DNA of 27,169 bases from Campylobacterales bacterium (GCA_027065635.1 JAMONQ010000160.1:1-27169), one strand, 5' to 3'; positions 7,136 through 15,661 are shown, numbered from the stretch's first letter. Numbers and translations: made by a program. The notes: generated by a model not told the origin, from the letters alone.

Positions 7136-8419
7136 ATGCCGCATACCATTACAAAAGATGAGATACTCCGCTACCATGAAGGGGGAAAGATAGGTGTAGA
7201 GATCACCAAGCCGTGCGACAGTGCGAGGGATCTTTCGATGGCCTATACGCCCGGAGTGGCGGAGCCGTGTCTGGAGATAAAGAGAGATCCGTCTCTCGGT
7301 TACAGCTACACAAACAGAGCCAACCTGGTCGCCGTCATCACAAACGGTACCGCCGTGCTGGGACTTGGAGACATAGGCGCACTGGCCAGCAAGCCGGTAA
7401 TGGAGGGCAAATCTGTCCTTTTCAAGAAGTTCGCCGGCGTGGATGCTTTCGATATCGAGATAGATGAAAAGGATCCCGAAAAGCTGATAGCTATCTGTAA
7501 GGCGCTGGAGCCGACTTTCGGCGGCATAAATCTCGAAGATATCAAGGCTCCGGAGTGCTTTATGATCGAAGAGAGACTCAAAGAGATCACGAATATTCCT
7601 GTCATGCACGACGATCAGCACGGTACCGCCATCATAACCACGGCAGGACTGATCAACGCTCTGGAGCTTACAGGCAAGGATGCGGCGAAGATGAAAATCG
7701 TCGTAATCGGTGCAGGTGCGGCCGGTATCGCCTGTGCAAGGATGTATCGCCAGCTGGGTGCCAAAAAGATCATTCTCGTAGACTCGAAAGGGGTGGTTCA
7801 CAGCGGCCGGAACGATTTGAATGGATACAAGGCGGAGTTTGCCTTGGAGACGGACGAGAGGAGTCTCGAAGATGCGATGCGCGGAGCCGATATGATGCTT
7901 GGACTATCCAGAGCCGGGCTGGTGACAAAGGAGATGGTCGCTTCGATGGCGCCAAACCCGATTATCTTCGCCCTTGCCAATCCGGTCCCCGAGATTTTGC
8001 CGGAGGTTGTGGCCGAAGTGAGGGACGACGTTATGATGGGAACGGGAAGAAGCGACTATCCAAATCAGGTCAACAACGTTCTTGGATTCCCCTTTATCTT
8101 CCGCGGTGCACTGGATGTGCGCGCTACGGCAATCACCGAAGGGATGAAGATGGCGGCCGCAAGGGCGCTGGCGGATCTTGCCAAAGAGCCTGTACCACAG
8201 TATGTCAAGGATGCCTATGGCGGGATCGATCTCTCTTTTGGACGCGACTACCTTATTCCGAAGCCGTTTGACAAGCGGGTACTTTTATGGGAGTCTGCCG
8301 CCGTTGCAAGAGCCGCCTACGAAGAGGGCGTTGCCCAGGTAGAGAGCTTCGACTACTGCGGGTACAGGGCGAAGCTCGCGGCGGATATGGGTCTGATCAC
8401 GGCAGATCCTTGCGAGTGA
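7136..8419 (+). CDS. maeB: Malic enzyme (oxaloacetate-decarboxylating malate dehydrogenase)
   Basis: The enzyme converts malate to pyruvate and CO2 with reduction of NAD(P), linking C4 acids to pyruvate and, when NADP is used, supplying NADPH. At 427 residues it is the short bacterial form, without the phosphotransacetylase-like extension of E. coli MaeB. Motifs include Y-T-P-G-V-A near 37-42 with the catalytic Tyr, G-D-I-G-x-x-x-x-x-P-V-M-E-G-K near 78-92 with the catalytic Lys, D-D-Q-H-G-T-A at 159-165 for metal binding, and the Rossmann loop I-G-A-G-A-A-G near 191-197. Cofactor preference cannot be read with confidence. It starts one base after the gltX stop and converges on the glutamate dehydrogenase gene, leaving only 7 bases between stop codons. 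Confidence 0.94.
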   Translation: MPHTITKDEILRYHEGGKIGVEITKPCDSARDLSMAYTPGVAEPCLEIKRDPSLGYSYTNRANLVAVITNGTAVLGLGDIGALASKPVMEGKSVLFKKFAGVDAFDIEIDEKDPEKLIAICKALEPTFGGINLEDIKAPECFMIEERLKEITNIPVMHDDQHGTAIITTAGLINALELTGKDAAKMKIVVIGAGAAGIACARMYRQLGAKKIILVDSKGVVHSGRNDLNGYKAEFALETDERSLEDAMRGADMMLGLSRAGLVTKEMVASMAPNPIIFALANPVPEILPEVVAEVRDDVMMGTGRSDYPNQVNNVLGFPFIFRGALDVRATAITEGMKMAAARALADLAKEPVPQYVKDAYGGIDLSFGRDYLIPKPFDKRVLLWESAAVARAAYEEGVAQVESFDYCGYRAKLAADMGLITADPCE

Positions 8420-8440
8420 CTCTCTTTTATAGAGGGTTTT
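8419..8440 (+). terminator. Intrinsic terminator after malic enzyme
   Basis: A 7-bp stem with one G-U pair (ACTCTCT/AGAGGGT, 8419-8425 and 8431-8437) and a TTTAT loop is followed directly by TTT. It begins at the last base of the malic enzyme stop codon and extends into the 3' end of the convergent glutamate dehydrogenase gene. On the minus strand no T-run follows, so it should act mainly on the malic enzyme transcript. Confidence 0.5.
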
Positions 8441-11400
8441 CCAGTGTGATCTGCACGAGCGAATTGACAAGCATGGAGATCTCTTCGATACTTTGCTCAC
8501 CTTTTTGCTCGAGAAAGGTGTCGAAACTCTCCTGAAGCATGCGATATCTCTCTTCGCAGTCGTGAAGGTAGCTCTGCAGGGCCTCCTCTATCGTTTCACC
8601 CTTTCTTTGGTAGTGGATCACCTTTTCGCTCAGTGAAGTCGCCGCAAACTCTATAAACTCTCCAAGCTGCTTTTTTATCGTATGTTCTTGCTCGTTTTTG
8701 GGGCGATACCTCTCAAGCGCTTCGAGTATTTCGTTGATGTGGAGCCTCTCTATGACAGAGCGCATCAGCCGTGCCGTTTCATTGAAAGGTCGATGGCTCT
8801 TTTCATGGAGAATAATGGTAGCTATCGCGAACTTCATATATGGAAGATGATGAAAAAATCTGTTGATATCGCTCTCATTTTCTACCGTTACGCGTATCGA
8901 CTCCTCGGGGGCCCTTTGCATCATGGCAGAAATGTCGCTTTTATAGCGCAACAGCGCGGGAGCGTCGATCTGATCCGGCGGAAGGTGACGCATCATCCAG
9001 CTGATGCTGAAAGAGAGTGTGCTTTCGATCTCGAAAAGCAGGGAGTACTGTTTTTGGGCTTCTATCTTGTAGTCGTTACGGAAGATTTCGTAGCGAATGT
9101 CGTTGGCTCCGAAGAGCTGATTGCATATGAGGTAGCTTTTGACTTTCGATATCATTCTCTCCCGCCCGAGTTCGTCGAAGTCGCTTATAAACGTAATCCC
9201 GGCGTTGTTTACGATGCGGTTCGCCATGACTGTCGCCGATATTTCGCGTTTTAGAGGATGATCTATGATCTCGTCTTCATAGATCGCGGCAAATGTTTTG
9301 GGAAAATATTTGAGCAGGTACTCCTGGGCGAAGGCTTCTTCGAGAAAACTGCTCTCAAGAAGCAGATGTTTCAAAAAGATTTTCGTATAGGAAAGAAGTG
9401 TTCCCAGTACGGGACGGACAATGCCGCCCTTTTCATCCAGAATCTGATCTATCTTTTCATCTTTCGGTATATGAAACTGCTTGCGCCCGAAAACCGGAAG
9501 TTCGCGCTCGAGTATGGCGACGGTCTGCAAAAAAGGAATCAGATCGTCGCGGCTTCTTCGATAGTCCAGTGAGATTGCGAGAGACTGGTGATAGTTTGTC
9601 CAGAGGACCCTGTTGGTCACCATCTGCGCCTGTTTTTGCAGTGCGTCTATGCGGCTCGACTCATCCATCTGCCCTTTTTTTACGAGGTTTCCGAGGGTGA
9701 TTTTCAGATTTACTTCGTAGTCGCTGGTATTTACGCCTGCGGAGTTGTCTATGGCGTCGAGGTTTATAAAACCGCCCAGTTTGGCGTACTCTATGCGTGC
9801 CGGCAGAGTAAACCCGAGATTACCGCCTTCGCATACGGCTCTTACCTTCAGCTCCGAAGCGTCTATACGTACATTTTCGTTTGCCTTGTCGCCTACGTCG
9901 AGATTGCTCTCCCAGCTCGCCTTTACATATGTACCTACACCGCCGTTGAAGAGCATATCGGCCTTTATCCGTAGCACAGCCTGCAAAAGCTCCTCACCGC
10001 TCATACTCTTTCTGGAGGTTTTTACGAGTTTTCTTATCTGCGGTGAAAGCGTGATCTCCTTTTCGTCTCTTCGAAAGACTCCTCCGCCTCTGCTTATCTT
10101 GCTCTTGTCGTAATATCTCCATCCCCCCTTCGGGCTCGATTCGAAAAGTCTTTTGCGCTCTTCGTATGAGGTTTGCGGGTCCGGGTCCGGATCTATGAAG
10201 ATTTCGCTGTGGCTTACTGCGGCAAGAAGCTTGAAGTGGGGACTTGAGAGCATTCCGTTGCCGAAAACATCTCCGTTCATGGAGCCGATACCGATGACCG
10301 TAACGGGAGTTTCGTATATGTTTATTCCCTGCTCTATGAAGAATCTCTCCGTAGAGCGGAGAGCCCCCCTGGCCGTAATACCGAGCTCCTTGTGGCTGTA
10401 TCCGCGGCTTCCGCCGCTGGCGAACGCGTCACCCATCCAGAAGCTCCGCTTGAGCGCAATTTCGTTGGCCCTGTCGCTCATATGGGCCGTCCCCTTGTCG
10501 GCGGCTACGACGAAGTATGTATCGTCATCGTCATAACGGACTATACGCTCATGTGTTATGACCTCTCCATCTTCGATATTGTCGACCATATCCAAAAGCG
10601 CATCGATATAGGCTTCGTAAAAGCGGGCGAATCTATCTTTTGTAAGCTCTTCTTTGGGCTCTCTTATTACAAATCCGCCTTTGGCTCCTCGGGGAATGAT
10701 TATGGCGTTTTTACCCTCCTGTGTCAGCATCAGGGAGCGGATCTCTACGCGGAAATCCTCGAAGCGGTCGCTCCATCTGATACCGCCTCTGCTCACTTTG
10801 CCCATCCTGAGATGCACCCCGCTGAAGAGGTAGTGGTGAACGAACGTTTCTATGTGGGGCTGGATCCCTTTCAAAGCGCTTTGTATCTCGTACGTGCGTG
10901 TTTTGAACGCAATGCTCTCTTTCTGCATGAAGTAGTTTGTGCGTACCATCACCCTGATCATTTCGAAGATGGTTCTTATGACCATATCTTCGGTTATGTG
11001 GGTAATCGGGTGCAGCATCTGCAGAATTTTCTTCTCTATCTGCAGCAGCTGCCTCTTTCTTCCTTTCAAGTCTGGATCGAACTTTATGCGGAAGTAGTCC
11101 AGAAGGGTTTTGGTGATATCGTGATACTTGATCAGGACTTCGGTAATGGTCGCCGTATTGAACGAGAGTACAAGCTGGTTTTCAAAGTCTATGAGGGCAT
11201 ATAAAAGTGCAAGCTCTCTTGGAGAGAGGTTTTCAAGAAGTGTCATCTGAAGCAGCGGAGTGTTCGGAAGCGTCGGACTGCAAAGCATCATTTTGATAAG
11301 ATCGAGGATATTTTCGCCGGCTCTTTTGATCTCATCTATCTGATCGTTCGCTATCTTGTAGCGGCTGACAAATATCTTTCTTCCTTCGTCTTCTATCTCG

Positions 11401-11636
11401 TACGATATTTCGCTGTGTATGCCGAGTCCGATATTTCCGAGCAGAGGGACCACTTCCGTAAGGAGAAAGTGGGTTGTACCGTATAGCTTCAGATACAATT
11501 TACCGCTTTTGTCCTCTATGAATTCGGCTGTGAAAGGATACGATGCAAGATCCTCTCTTATCTTTTCGGAAAGCTCCAGATCGTCGCTTCTTAAAATCTG
11601 CAGGCACGCTTCGGCATATCTTTTGTCAAACTCCAT
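8427..11636 (-). CDS. gdhB: NAD-specific glutamate dehydrogenase, large type (1069 aa)
   Basis: This enzyme oxidatively deaminates glutamate to 2-oxoglutarate and ammonia with NAD+, normally a catabolic reaction. The central part is clearly the large NAD-GDH family: G-V-H-L-R-x-G-K-V-S-R-G-G-I-R-W-S-D near 273-290, K-N-A-I-I-I-P-R-G-A-K-G-G-F near 309-322 with the catalytic lysine, A-D-K-G-T-A, and a nucleotide-binding region with I-G-S-M-N-G-D-V-F-G-N-G-M. At 1069 residues it is much shorter than the roughly 1600-residue proteobacterial (180-kDa) form and seems to lack most of the N-terminal ACT-like regulatory part. I believe this size is usual in the phylum. The ATG at 11636 has a strong AAAGGAGAG site. 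It is the last gene of a minus-strand cluster, 21 bases after the GGDEF/EAL gene. Confidence 0.92.
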   Translation of the reverse strand: MEFDKRYAEACLQILRSDDLELSEKIREDLASYPFTAEFIEDKSGKLYLKLYGTTHFLLTEVVPLLGNIGLGIHSEISYEIEDEGRKIFVSRYKIANDQIDEIKRAGENILDLIKMMLCSPTLPNTPLLQMTLLENLSPRELALLYALIDFENQLVLSFNTATITEVLIKYHDITKTLLDYFRIKFDPDLKGRKRQLLQIEKKILQMLHPITHITEDMVIRTIFEMIRVMVRTNYFMQKESIAFKTRTYEIQSALKGIQPHIETFVHHYLFSGVHLRMGKVSRGGIRWSDRFEDFRVEIRSLMLTQEGKNAIIIPRGAKGGFVIREPKEELTKDRFARFYEAYIDALLDMVDNIEDGEVITHERIVRYDDDDTYFVVAADKGTAHMSDRANEIALKRSFWMGDAFASGGSRGYSHKELGITARGALRSTERFFIEQGINIYETPVTVIGIGSMNGDVFGNGMLSSPHFKLLAAVSHSEIFIDPDPDPQTSYEERKRLFESSPKGGWRYYDKSKISRGGGVFRRDEKEITLSPQIRKLVKTSRKSMSGEELLQAVLRIKADMLFNGGVGTYVKASWESNLDVGDKANENVRIDASELKVRAVCEGGNLGFTLPARIEYAKLGGFINLDAIDNSAGVNTSDYEVNLKITLGNLVKKGQMDESSRIDALQKQAQMVTNRVLWTNYHQSLAISLDYRRSRDDLIPFLQTVAILERELPVFGRKQFHIPKDEKIDQILDEKGGIVRPVLGTLLSYTKIFLKHLLLESSFLEEAFAQEYLLKYFPKTFAAIYEDEIIDHPLKREISATVMANRIVNNAGITFISDFDELGRERMISKVKSYLICNQLFGANDIRYEIFRNDYKIEAQKQYSLLFEIESTLSFSISWMMRHLPPDQIDAPALLRYKSDISAMMQRAPEESIRVTVENESDINRFFHHLPYMKFAIATIILHEKSHRPFNETARLMRSVIERLHINEILEALERYRPKNEQEHTIKKQLGEFIEFAATSLSEKVIHYQRKGETIEEALQSYLHDCEERYRMLQESFDTFLEQKGEQSIEEISMLVNSLVQITLENPL

Positions 11637-11657
11637 TTATCTCTCCTTTTTGGCCGC

Positions 11658-13769
11658 TCATCTTCGATTTCGGGGCTCGGGTTTCGGCTCCGGTTTTCCA
11701 AGCAGGTATCCCTGGGCAAAATCGACTCCGATATCTTTTATCTTTTCAAAGACCGCTTCCGAATGCACATACTCCGCAACGGTTTTGAGTCCGGCCGCTT
11801 TGGCGAAGTCGACTATCGTGCGCACTACAAGCTCGATATGCTCCGCTCTGTCTATCTCCCTGACAAGAGAGCCGTCTATTTTGAGTATATCCGCTCTTAG
11901 CTGAAGAAGCTTTTCGAAATTGGAGTATCCGCTCCCAAAATCGTCTATTGCCACTTTGCATCCAAGCTCCCTGATACTCTTAATGAACTTTGCCAGCAGT
12001 TCGTAATCCTCTATCTCCTCGCTCTCCACGATTTCGAACACCACTCTTTTTGCACAGGCTTCGTGATTGCGCAAAAGCTCCAAAATGGTATTGCGGTCGT
12101 GGGGATTCATAATGTCTCCGGCCGAGATGTTTACAGAAAACAGAGTATTCGACTCTTCGGCTATATCGAGTGTCTCTCTTAATATCGCCGCGGTTATCTC
12201 TCCGCTCAGCTTGGCCTCTCTGGCGGCATCGAGAAAGTAGGGCGGCTCCAGAACCGTACCGTTTTCTCCCCTCATTCTCGCTAGTGCTTCGTATTTTGCG
12301 ACAGAGCCGCTCTCTATCTCCACGATCGGCTGGAAGTAGGGAATTATATCGTCGTTCGCGATTGCCCGCTTCAAGTGTTTGAGTGCCCTGATATTCTTCG
12401 AGATCTGTCTCGATGTATCGATCGATCTGTCGTATATGGTGTATCTGCGTCTCTTGGAAGCTTTCGTATGTTTTAGAGCCATATCCGCTGTTTCAAGAAG
12501 CTTGTTAGCGTAGCTTGCACCGATGGAGATCGATATGTCTATTACGATACCGTCTACATTGATGACCTTTTTGCCGAAACTTTTTATGATCTCTTTTATC
12601 GCGGCCTCGGTGCGCTCCTTGCTTTTGAATTCGTAGAGGATACCGAAGTCGTCTCCTCCGAGTCTGTACAGATTGGCTTCAAGAGGTTTCGGAACGATCT
12701 CTTTGAGTATCTGTGCACTCTGCCTCAAAACCATATCTCCGACTTTGGAGCCGTAAAACTCGTTTATGTGCTTGAACCTGTCTATATTTACGACTATAAG
12801 GGCCGGATGGTACATTCTTCTTTTTGCGGCTACGTAGGCTCTTCTGTTTTCGAGGCCGGTCAGGTGGTCGGTGGTCAGTGACTTCTTCAGCTGATCGGTT
12901 GCTTTTTTCAGCTTGATATTCTCTTTTTCGAAGCGGAAGATAAAGTATATGACGACAAGAATCGAGATGAGATAGAGGGTCAAAAAGAGTTCGCCTATCG
13001 AGTTGATATCGGAGAGATCTTTTTTGGATTCGATGGAGAAATCCTTTATCGTCTTTTCGATCTCGTGCTGAAAGTCGTCGCTTTGGATCGTATCGAGATA
13101 GATATGAAATGTCGGAAAATTGTCGAAGAAGAGCTCCAGGTGTCCCAGTGACGTCTGCAGCAGGCGTATCCTCTTTTTTTCGGAAAGTCCGTCTTTTATC
13201 CGCTGAAGCTCGGTTTTGTACTTTTCGATCTCTTTCAAAAGAGATTCGTCCAGTGCGTTTTTCGCCATGAACAAGATAGCGTTGATCTTTGAAAGGAGTA
13301 TTATCACGCGGCGGTCGGTCGCGCTTTTCGTATCGAATATATCGTAGGCCTTCATGGCGAGCGTGGGAAGATATATCGCACTGTTTTTGAGAGATGCGTT
13401 GAGTGTTAGGAAGTCGTATACGGTTTTGGCGAATCTCTCGAAACGTTTCGATGCCTCCTCGAGGTCGCGCCTCGTTTTGATGAATGAGCTTTTTTGCAGA
13501 TGGGGATCTTTCGATAACGCTTCGATCCTGCTGCGTATCTTTTTGATCTGGGTTAGAACCTTGTCGTTGTCGAAATATGGAAAATAGCTCGCCTGAAGTA
13601 CCACTCTTTGCAACTCTATGAATTCGGTATCGAGACTTCTGAAGGAGTTTCCTATCTTCTGGGTGGCCATGAAGCTCTCTTTGAGAGAGTTTTGCTGATA
13701 GAGTATTATCCCTATGCCGAACAGGGCGGCGAAGATGGCCGCCGCCGTCTTGAGTATGAGCCACTTCAT
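11658..13769 (-). CDS. Membrane GGDEF-EAL protein (c-di-GMP turnover)
   Basis: The protein has 703 residues. A transmembrane helix (about 5-23), a mostly helical periplasmic sensor region (about 24-258) and a second transmembrane helix (about 259-279) are followed by a short coiled linker, a GGDEF domain (about 298-450) and an EAL domain (about 460-695). The GGDEF signature reads G-G-D-D-F (371-375), with Asp replacing the usual Glu, so cyclase activity may be weak or absent. The EAL domain looks catalytically complete: E494 in E-A-L, N547, E579, D609/D610, K630, E666 and Q686. Net c-di-GMP phosphodiesterase activity controlled by a periplasmic signal is the best reading. It starts 4 bases after the peroxidase stop, with an AAGGA about 12 bases upstream of the ATG, and precedes the glutamate dehydrogenase gene. 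Confidence 0.93.
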   Translation of the reverse strand: MKWLILKTAAAIFAALFGIGIILYQQNSLKESFMATQKIGNSFRSLDTEFIELQRVVLQASYFPYFDNDKVLTQIKKIRSRIEALSKDPHLQKSSFIKTRRDLEEASKRFERFAKTVYDFLTLNASLKNSAIYLPTLAMKAYDIFDTKSATDRRVIILLSKINAILFMAKNALDESLLKEIEKYKTELQRIKDGLSEKKRIRLLQTSLGHLELFFDNFPTFHIYLDTIQSDDFQHEIEKTIKDFSIESKKDLSDINSIGELFLTLYLISILVVIYFIFRFEKENIKLKKATDQLKKSLTTDHLTGLENRRAYVAAKRRMYHPALIVVNIDRFKHINEFYGSKVGDMVLRQSAQILKEIVPKPLEANLYRLGGDDFGILYEFKSKERTEAAIKEIIKSFGKKVINVDGIVIDISISIGASYANKLLETADMALKHTKASKRRRYTIYDRSIDTSRQISKNIRALKHLKRAIANDDIIPYFQPIVEIESGSVAKYEALARMRGENGTVLEPPYFLDAAREAKLSGEITAAILRETLDIAEESNTLFSVNISAGDIMNPHDRNTILELLRNHEACAKRVVFEIVESEEIEDYELLAKFIKSIRELGCKVAIDDFGSGYSNFEKLLQLRADILKIDGSLVREIDRAEHIELVVRTIVDFAKAAGLKTVAEYVHSEAVFEKIKDIGVDFAQGYLLGKPEPKPEPRNRR

Positions 13770-13773
13770 ACGG

Positions 13774-14709
13774 CTACCGATCCTTTTTCAGTATCGAAGG
13801 CGACTCCCCGGTAAGACTTTTCAAAAATGCGACAAGAGGCTCGATCTCTTCGTCGAGGAGGTCGAATCCGAGGTTGTGGTATGCCATCTTCTTGAGAGCG
13901 ATCTCAAGGGTTGGAGCGCTCCCGTCGTGAAAGTATGGAGCTGTAAGGGCTATATTTCTCAAGGTCGGTACCTTGTATACATTCTTGTCGGAAGGAGCTT
14001 GGGTGAGGCTGTATCTATCGGGGACCTTTTCATTCCACGGATATGGAAATATCAGCCCCATCTTCTGAAAGCTGTTTCCTCCGACGTTTATACCGTTGTG
14101 GCATGTAGCGCACCCGAGAGTCTTGAAGAGCATGTAGCCTCTTTTTTCGGCGGCGGTGAGATTCGTCTCCTTTCGCAGATAGCGATCGAACTTGCTGTTT
14201 GGGGTAAACAGCGCCTTTTCGAACTCCGCTATGGCATCGAGAGCGTCGTCGTGTGTCGGGGATTTCTTGTAGATCTTCCTGAACTTCTCGTTGTAGTATT
14301 CGCTGCTTTTTAGATAACGCTCTATATCTTCTGTCACCATTCCCATCTCGACCGGATTGTGAAGAGGTCCTTTGGCTTGCTCTTTTAGATCTTTCGCTCT
14401 TCCGTTCCAGAACTGTCTGAAGTTGAAGTAGCTGTTATATACGGTCGGAGCGTTTGCGTTGCCTCTTTTTCCGTGCGTTCCGATGGATACCGGTCTTGGA
14501 TCGGCACCTCCGTGTTCGAAGCTGTGGCAGCTGACACATGCGACCGTTCCGTCCGAAGAGAGTTTTGGATCCATGAACAGAACCATACCGAGTTCCGCTT
14601 TTTCCCTGTCGTACGAAATAGTTCTCGGAATCGGCTTTATAGGCTCCGTCGCAGCCGCTGTAACGGAGAATAGAAAGAGTGTTGTGAAAAAATATGCAAG
14701 GGCCTTCAT
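13774..14709 (-). CDS. ccpA: Periplasmic di-heme cytochrome c peroxidase (CcpA/MauG family)
   Basis: The family reduces hydrogen peroxide to water in the periplasm using electrons from small cytochromes c. The 311-residue product has a signal peptide (about 1-20) and two heme-attachment motifs, C-V-S-C-H (58-62) and C-A-T-C-H (200-204). The F-W-N-G-R-A motif near 100-105 corresponds to the family W-D/N-G-R-A signature. A P-Y-F-H-D-G-S segment and an M-A-Y-H-N-L-G segment near the C-terminus would supply the methionine ligand of the electron-transfer heme. MauG-like oxidases share this architecture, but overall length and pattern favour a bacterial peroxidase. It lies 5 bases after mqnA, with no obvious ribosome site, suggesting coupling to mqnA translation. 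Confidence 0.92.
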   Translation of the reverse strand: MKALAYFFTTLFLFSVTAAATEPIKPIPRTISYDREKAELGMVLFMDPKLSSDGTVACVSCHSFEHGGADPRPVSIGTHGKRGNANAPTVYNSYFNFRQFWNGRAKDLKEQAKGPLHNPVEMGMVTEDIERYLKSSEYYNEKFRKIYKKSPTHDDALDAIAEFEKALFTPNSKFDRYLRKETNLTAAEKRGYMLFKTLGCATCHNGINVGGNSFQKMGLIFPYPWNEKVPDRYSLTQAPSDKNVYKVPTLRNIALTAPYFHDGSAPTLEIALKKMAYHNLGFDLLDEEIEPLVAFLKSLTGESPSILKKDR

Positions 14710-14714
14710 ATCGG

Positions 14715-15383
14715 CTATTTTATCACAACTCTATGTGCGGCTGCCAGTCGGAAAAAACGTTTCAAAGCTCTCTTTTCCCTCCACTCCATTTTATAGTAGA
14801 TCAGCCCCAGATACTCTCTGAGCTCTTTTTGGGAGAGCCCGTGCGCGGCGGCCTGGCGCTTCAGTATATATATCGGAATCTTTGGAGGATTTTTCAGGAA
14901 GTCTCGCGACAGCTTTTGGATCCGCTTGAAATGGGGCGGGTGGGCACAAAGACGTGCGAATACGAATGGCAGCCTCTCTTTGCGTTTCCACTCTCTGGCC
15001 AGATCGGTCGCCTCTCCCGGATGGCGGTGGTAGTAGTGCAGAGCCTTGTCTCCGATGAGAACCTCCCCGCCAAGATCCAGTACCTGGGCGAGAATATTCG
15101 ACGTATCGGAGGCTTCATCCTTTTTTATGCCGCCCGGAAGAAGCAGAACGCTTCTTACCTCTCCGTCCGCTATTATGCCAAGATCCGTGCATCTGCAGTT
15201 TCGGCTCTTTATGCTCGAGATTACGGCTGCATCGACTCTTCTGGACAAAAAGGCCCTGTTTATCAGAGCGGGTACGGAGCCGTGTCTTTGCCATGCGCTC
15301 TTTTCGGCGCTGCTTCTTAGCCTCCGTTTCAAAAATATATGGAACGGCAGCAGGTTGAGATACTCAATTTTTCCGAAAATCAT
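14715..15383 (-). CDS. mqnA: Chorismate dehydratase MqnA (futalosine menaquinone pathway)
   Basis: MqnA dehydrates chorismate to 3-[(1-carboxyvinyl)oxy]benzoate, the first step of the futalosine route to menaquinone used by Campylobacterota. The 222-residue protein begins with G-K-I-E-Y-L-N-L-L-P-F, the family N-terminal signature, and follows a periplasmic-binding-protein-like fold without a signal peptide. The R-R-V-D-A-A-V-I-S-S-I segment and L-G-I-I-A-D-G-E-V-R-S match the family layout. It is somewhat short compared with 250-290-residue homologues. The ATG at 15383 fits the family start but has no ribosome site, and a TATAAT lies only six bases upstream, suggesting a leaderless message. 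It heads a cluster with the peroxidase, GGDEF/EAL and glutamate dehydrogenase genes. Confidence 0.83.
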   Translation of the reverse strand: MIFGKIEYLNLLPFHIFLKRRLRSSAEKSAWQRHGSVPALINRAFLSRRVDAAVISSIKSRNCRCTDLGIIADGEVRSVLLLPGGIKKDEASDTSNILAQVLDLGGEVLIGDKALHYYHRHPGEATDLAREWKRKERLPFVFARLCAHPPHFKRIQKLSRDFLKNPPKIPIYILKRQAAAHGLSQKELREYLGLIYYKMEWREKRALKRFFRLAAAHRVVIK

Positions 15384-15389
15384 GGCCGC

Positions 15390-15418
15390 ATTATACCCTG
15401 TGTGTTATAATCTTGCAA
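15390..15418 (-). promoter_or_regulatory. Candidate promoter of the mqnA operon
   Basis: On the minus strand, TTGCAA (15418-15413, four of six -35 consensus bases) and a perfect TATAAT (15395-15390) are separated by 17 bases. The -10 ends six bases before the mqnA ATG, so transcription would start at or next to the start codon. A TATAAC on the same strand at 15409-15404 is an alternative -10 giving a short leader. Confidence 0.5.
15406..15411 (+). promoter_or_regulatory. Candidate -10 box for moaD-moaE-moeA
   Basis: A perfect TATAAT lies 25 bases before the moaD ATG, giving a short leader with the AAGGAG ribosome site (15425-15430). No -35 match is seen. It lies within the spacer of the divergent mqnA promoter, so the two probably cannot be occupied together. 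Confidence 0.55.
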
Positions 15419-15436
15419 AAACGTAAGGAGCGCACG

Positions 15437-15658
15437 ATGGTAAAGGTCGAGTTTTTGGGCCCCATCGGAAAGAGTCCGGTAGAGGTGGAGGCTTCGAGCC
15501 TGGCCGACCTGGCCGAAATTCTGAAAAAGGATCCGGAGGTGGCGCGCTGGCTGGAGAGTTCGGCGGTCGCCGTGAACGACAAGGTGGTAGAGAGCCTCGA
15601 TGTAAAACTCCACTCCGGCGACCGGGTTAGCCTGTTGCCTCCTGTATGCGGCGGGTAG
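15437..15658 (+). CDS. moaD: Molybdopterin synthase small (sulfur-carrier) subunit
   Basis: MoaD carries a C-terminal thiocarboxylate that donates sulfur to precursor Z, making molybdopterin with MoaE. The 73-residue product has the ubiquitin-like pattern and the required C-terminal Gly-Gly (P-P-V-C-G-G). The ATG at 15437 has an AAGGAG site seven bases upstream; the frame continues to an ATG-like start at 15413, but that would add eight residues the family lacks. moaE starts three bases after the stop. Confidence 0.94.
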   Translation: MVKVEFLGPIGKSPVEVEASSLADLAEILKKDPEVARWLESSAVAVNDKVVESLDVKLHSGDRVSLLPPVCGG

Positions 15659-15661
15659 GCT

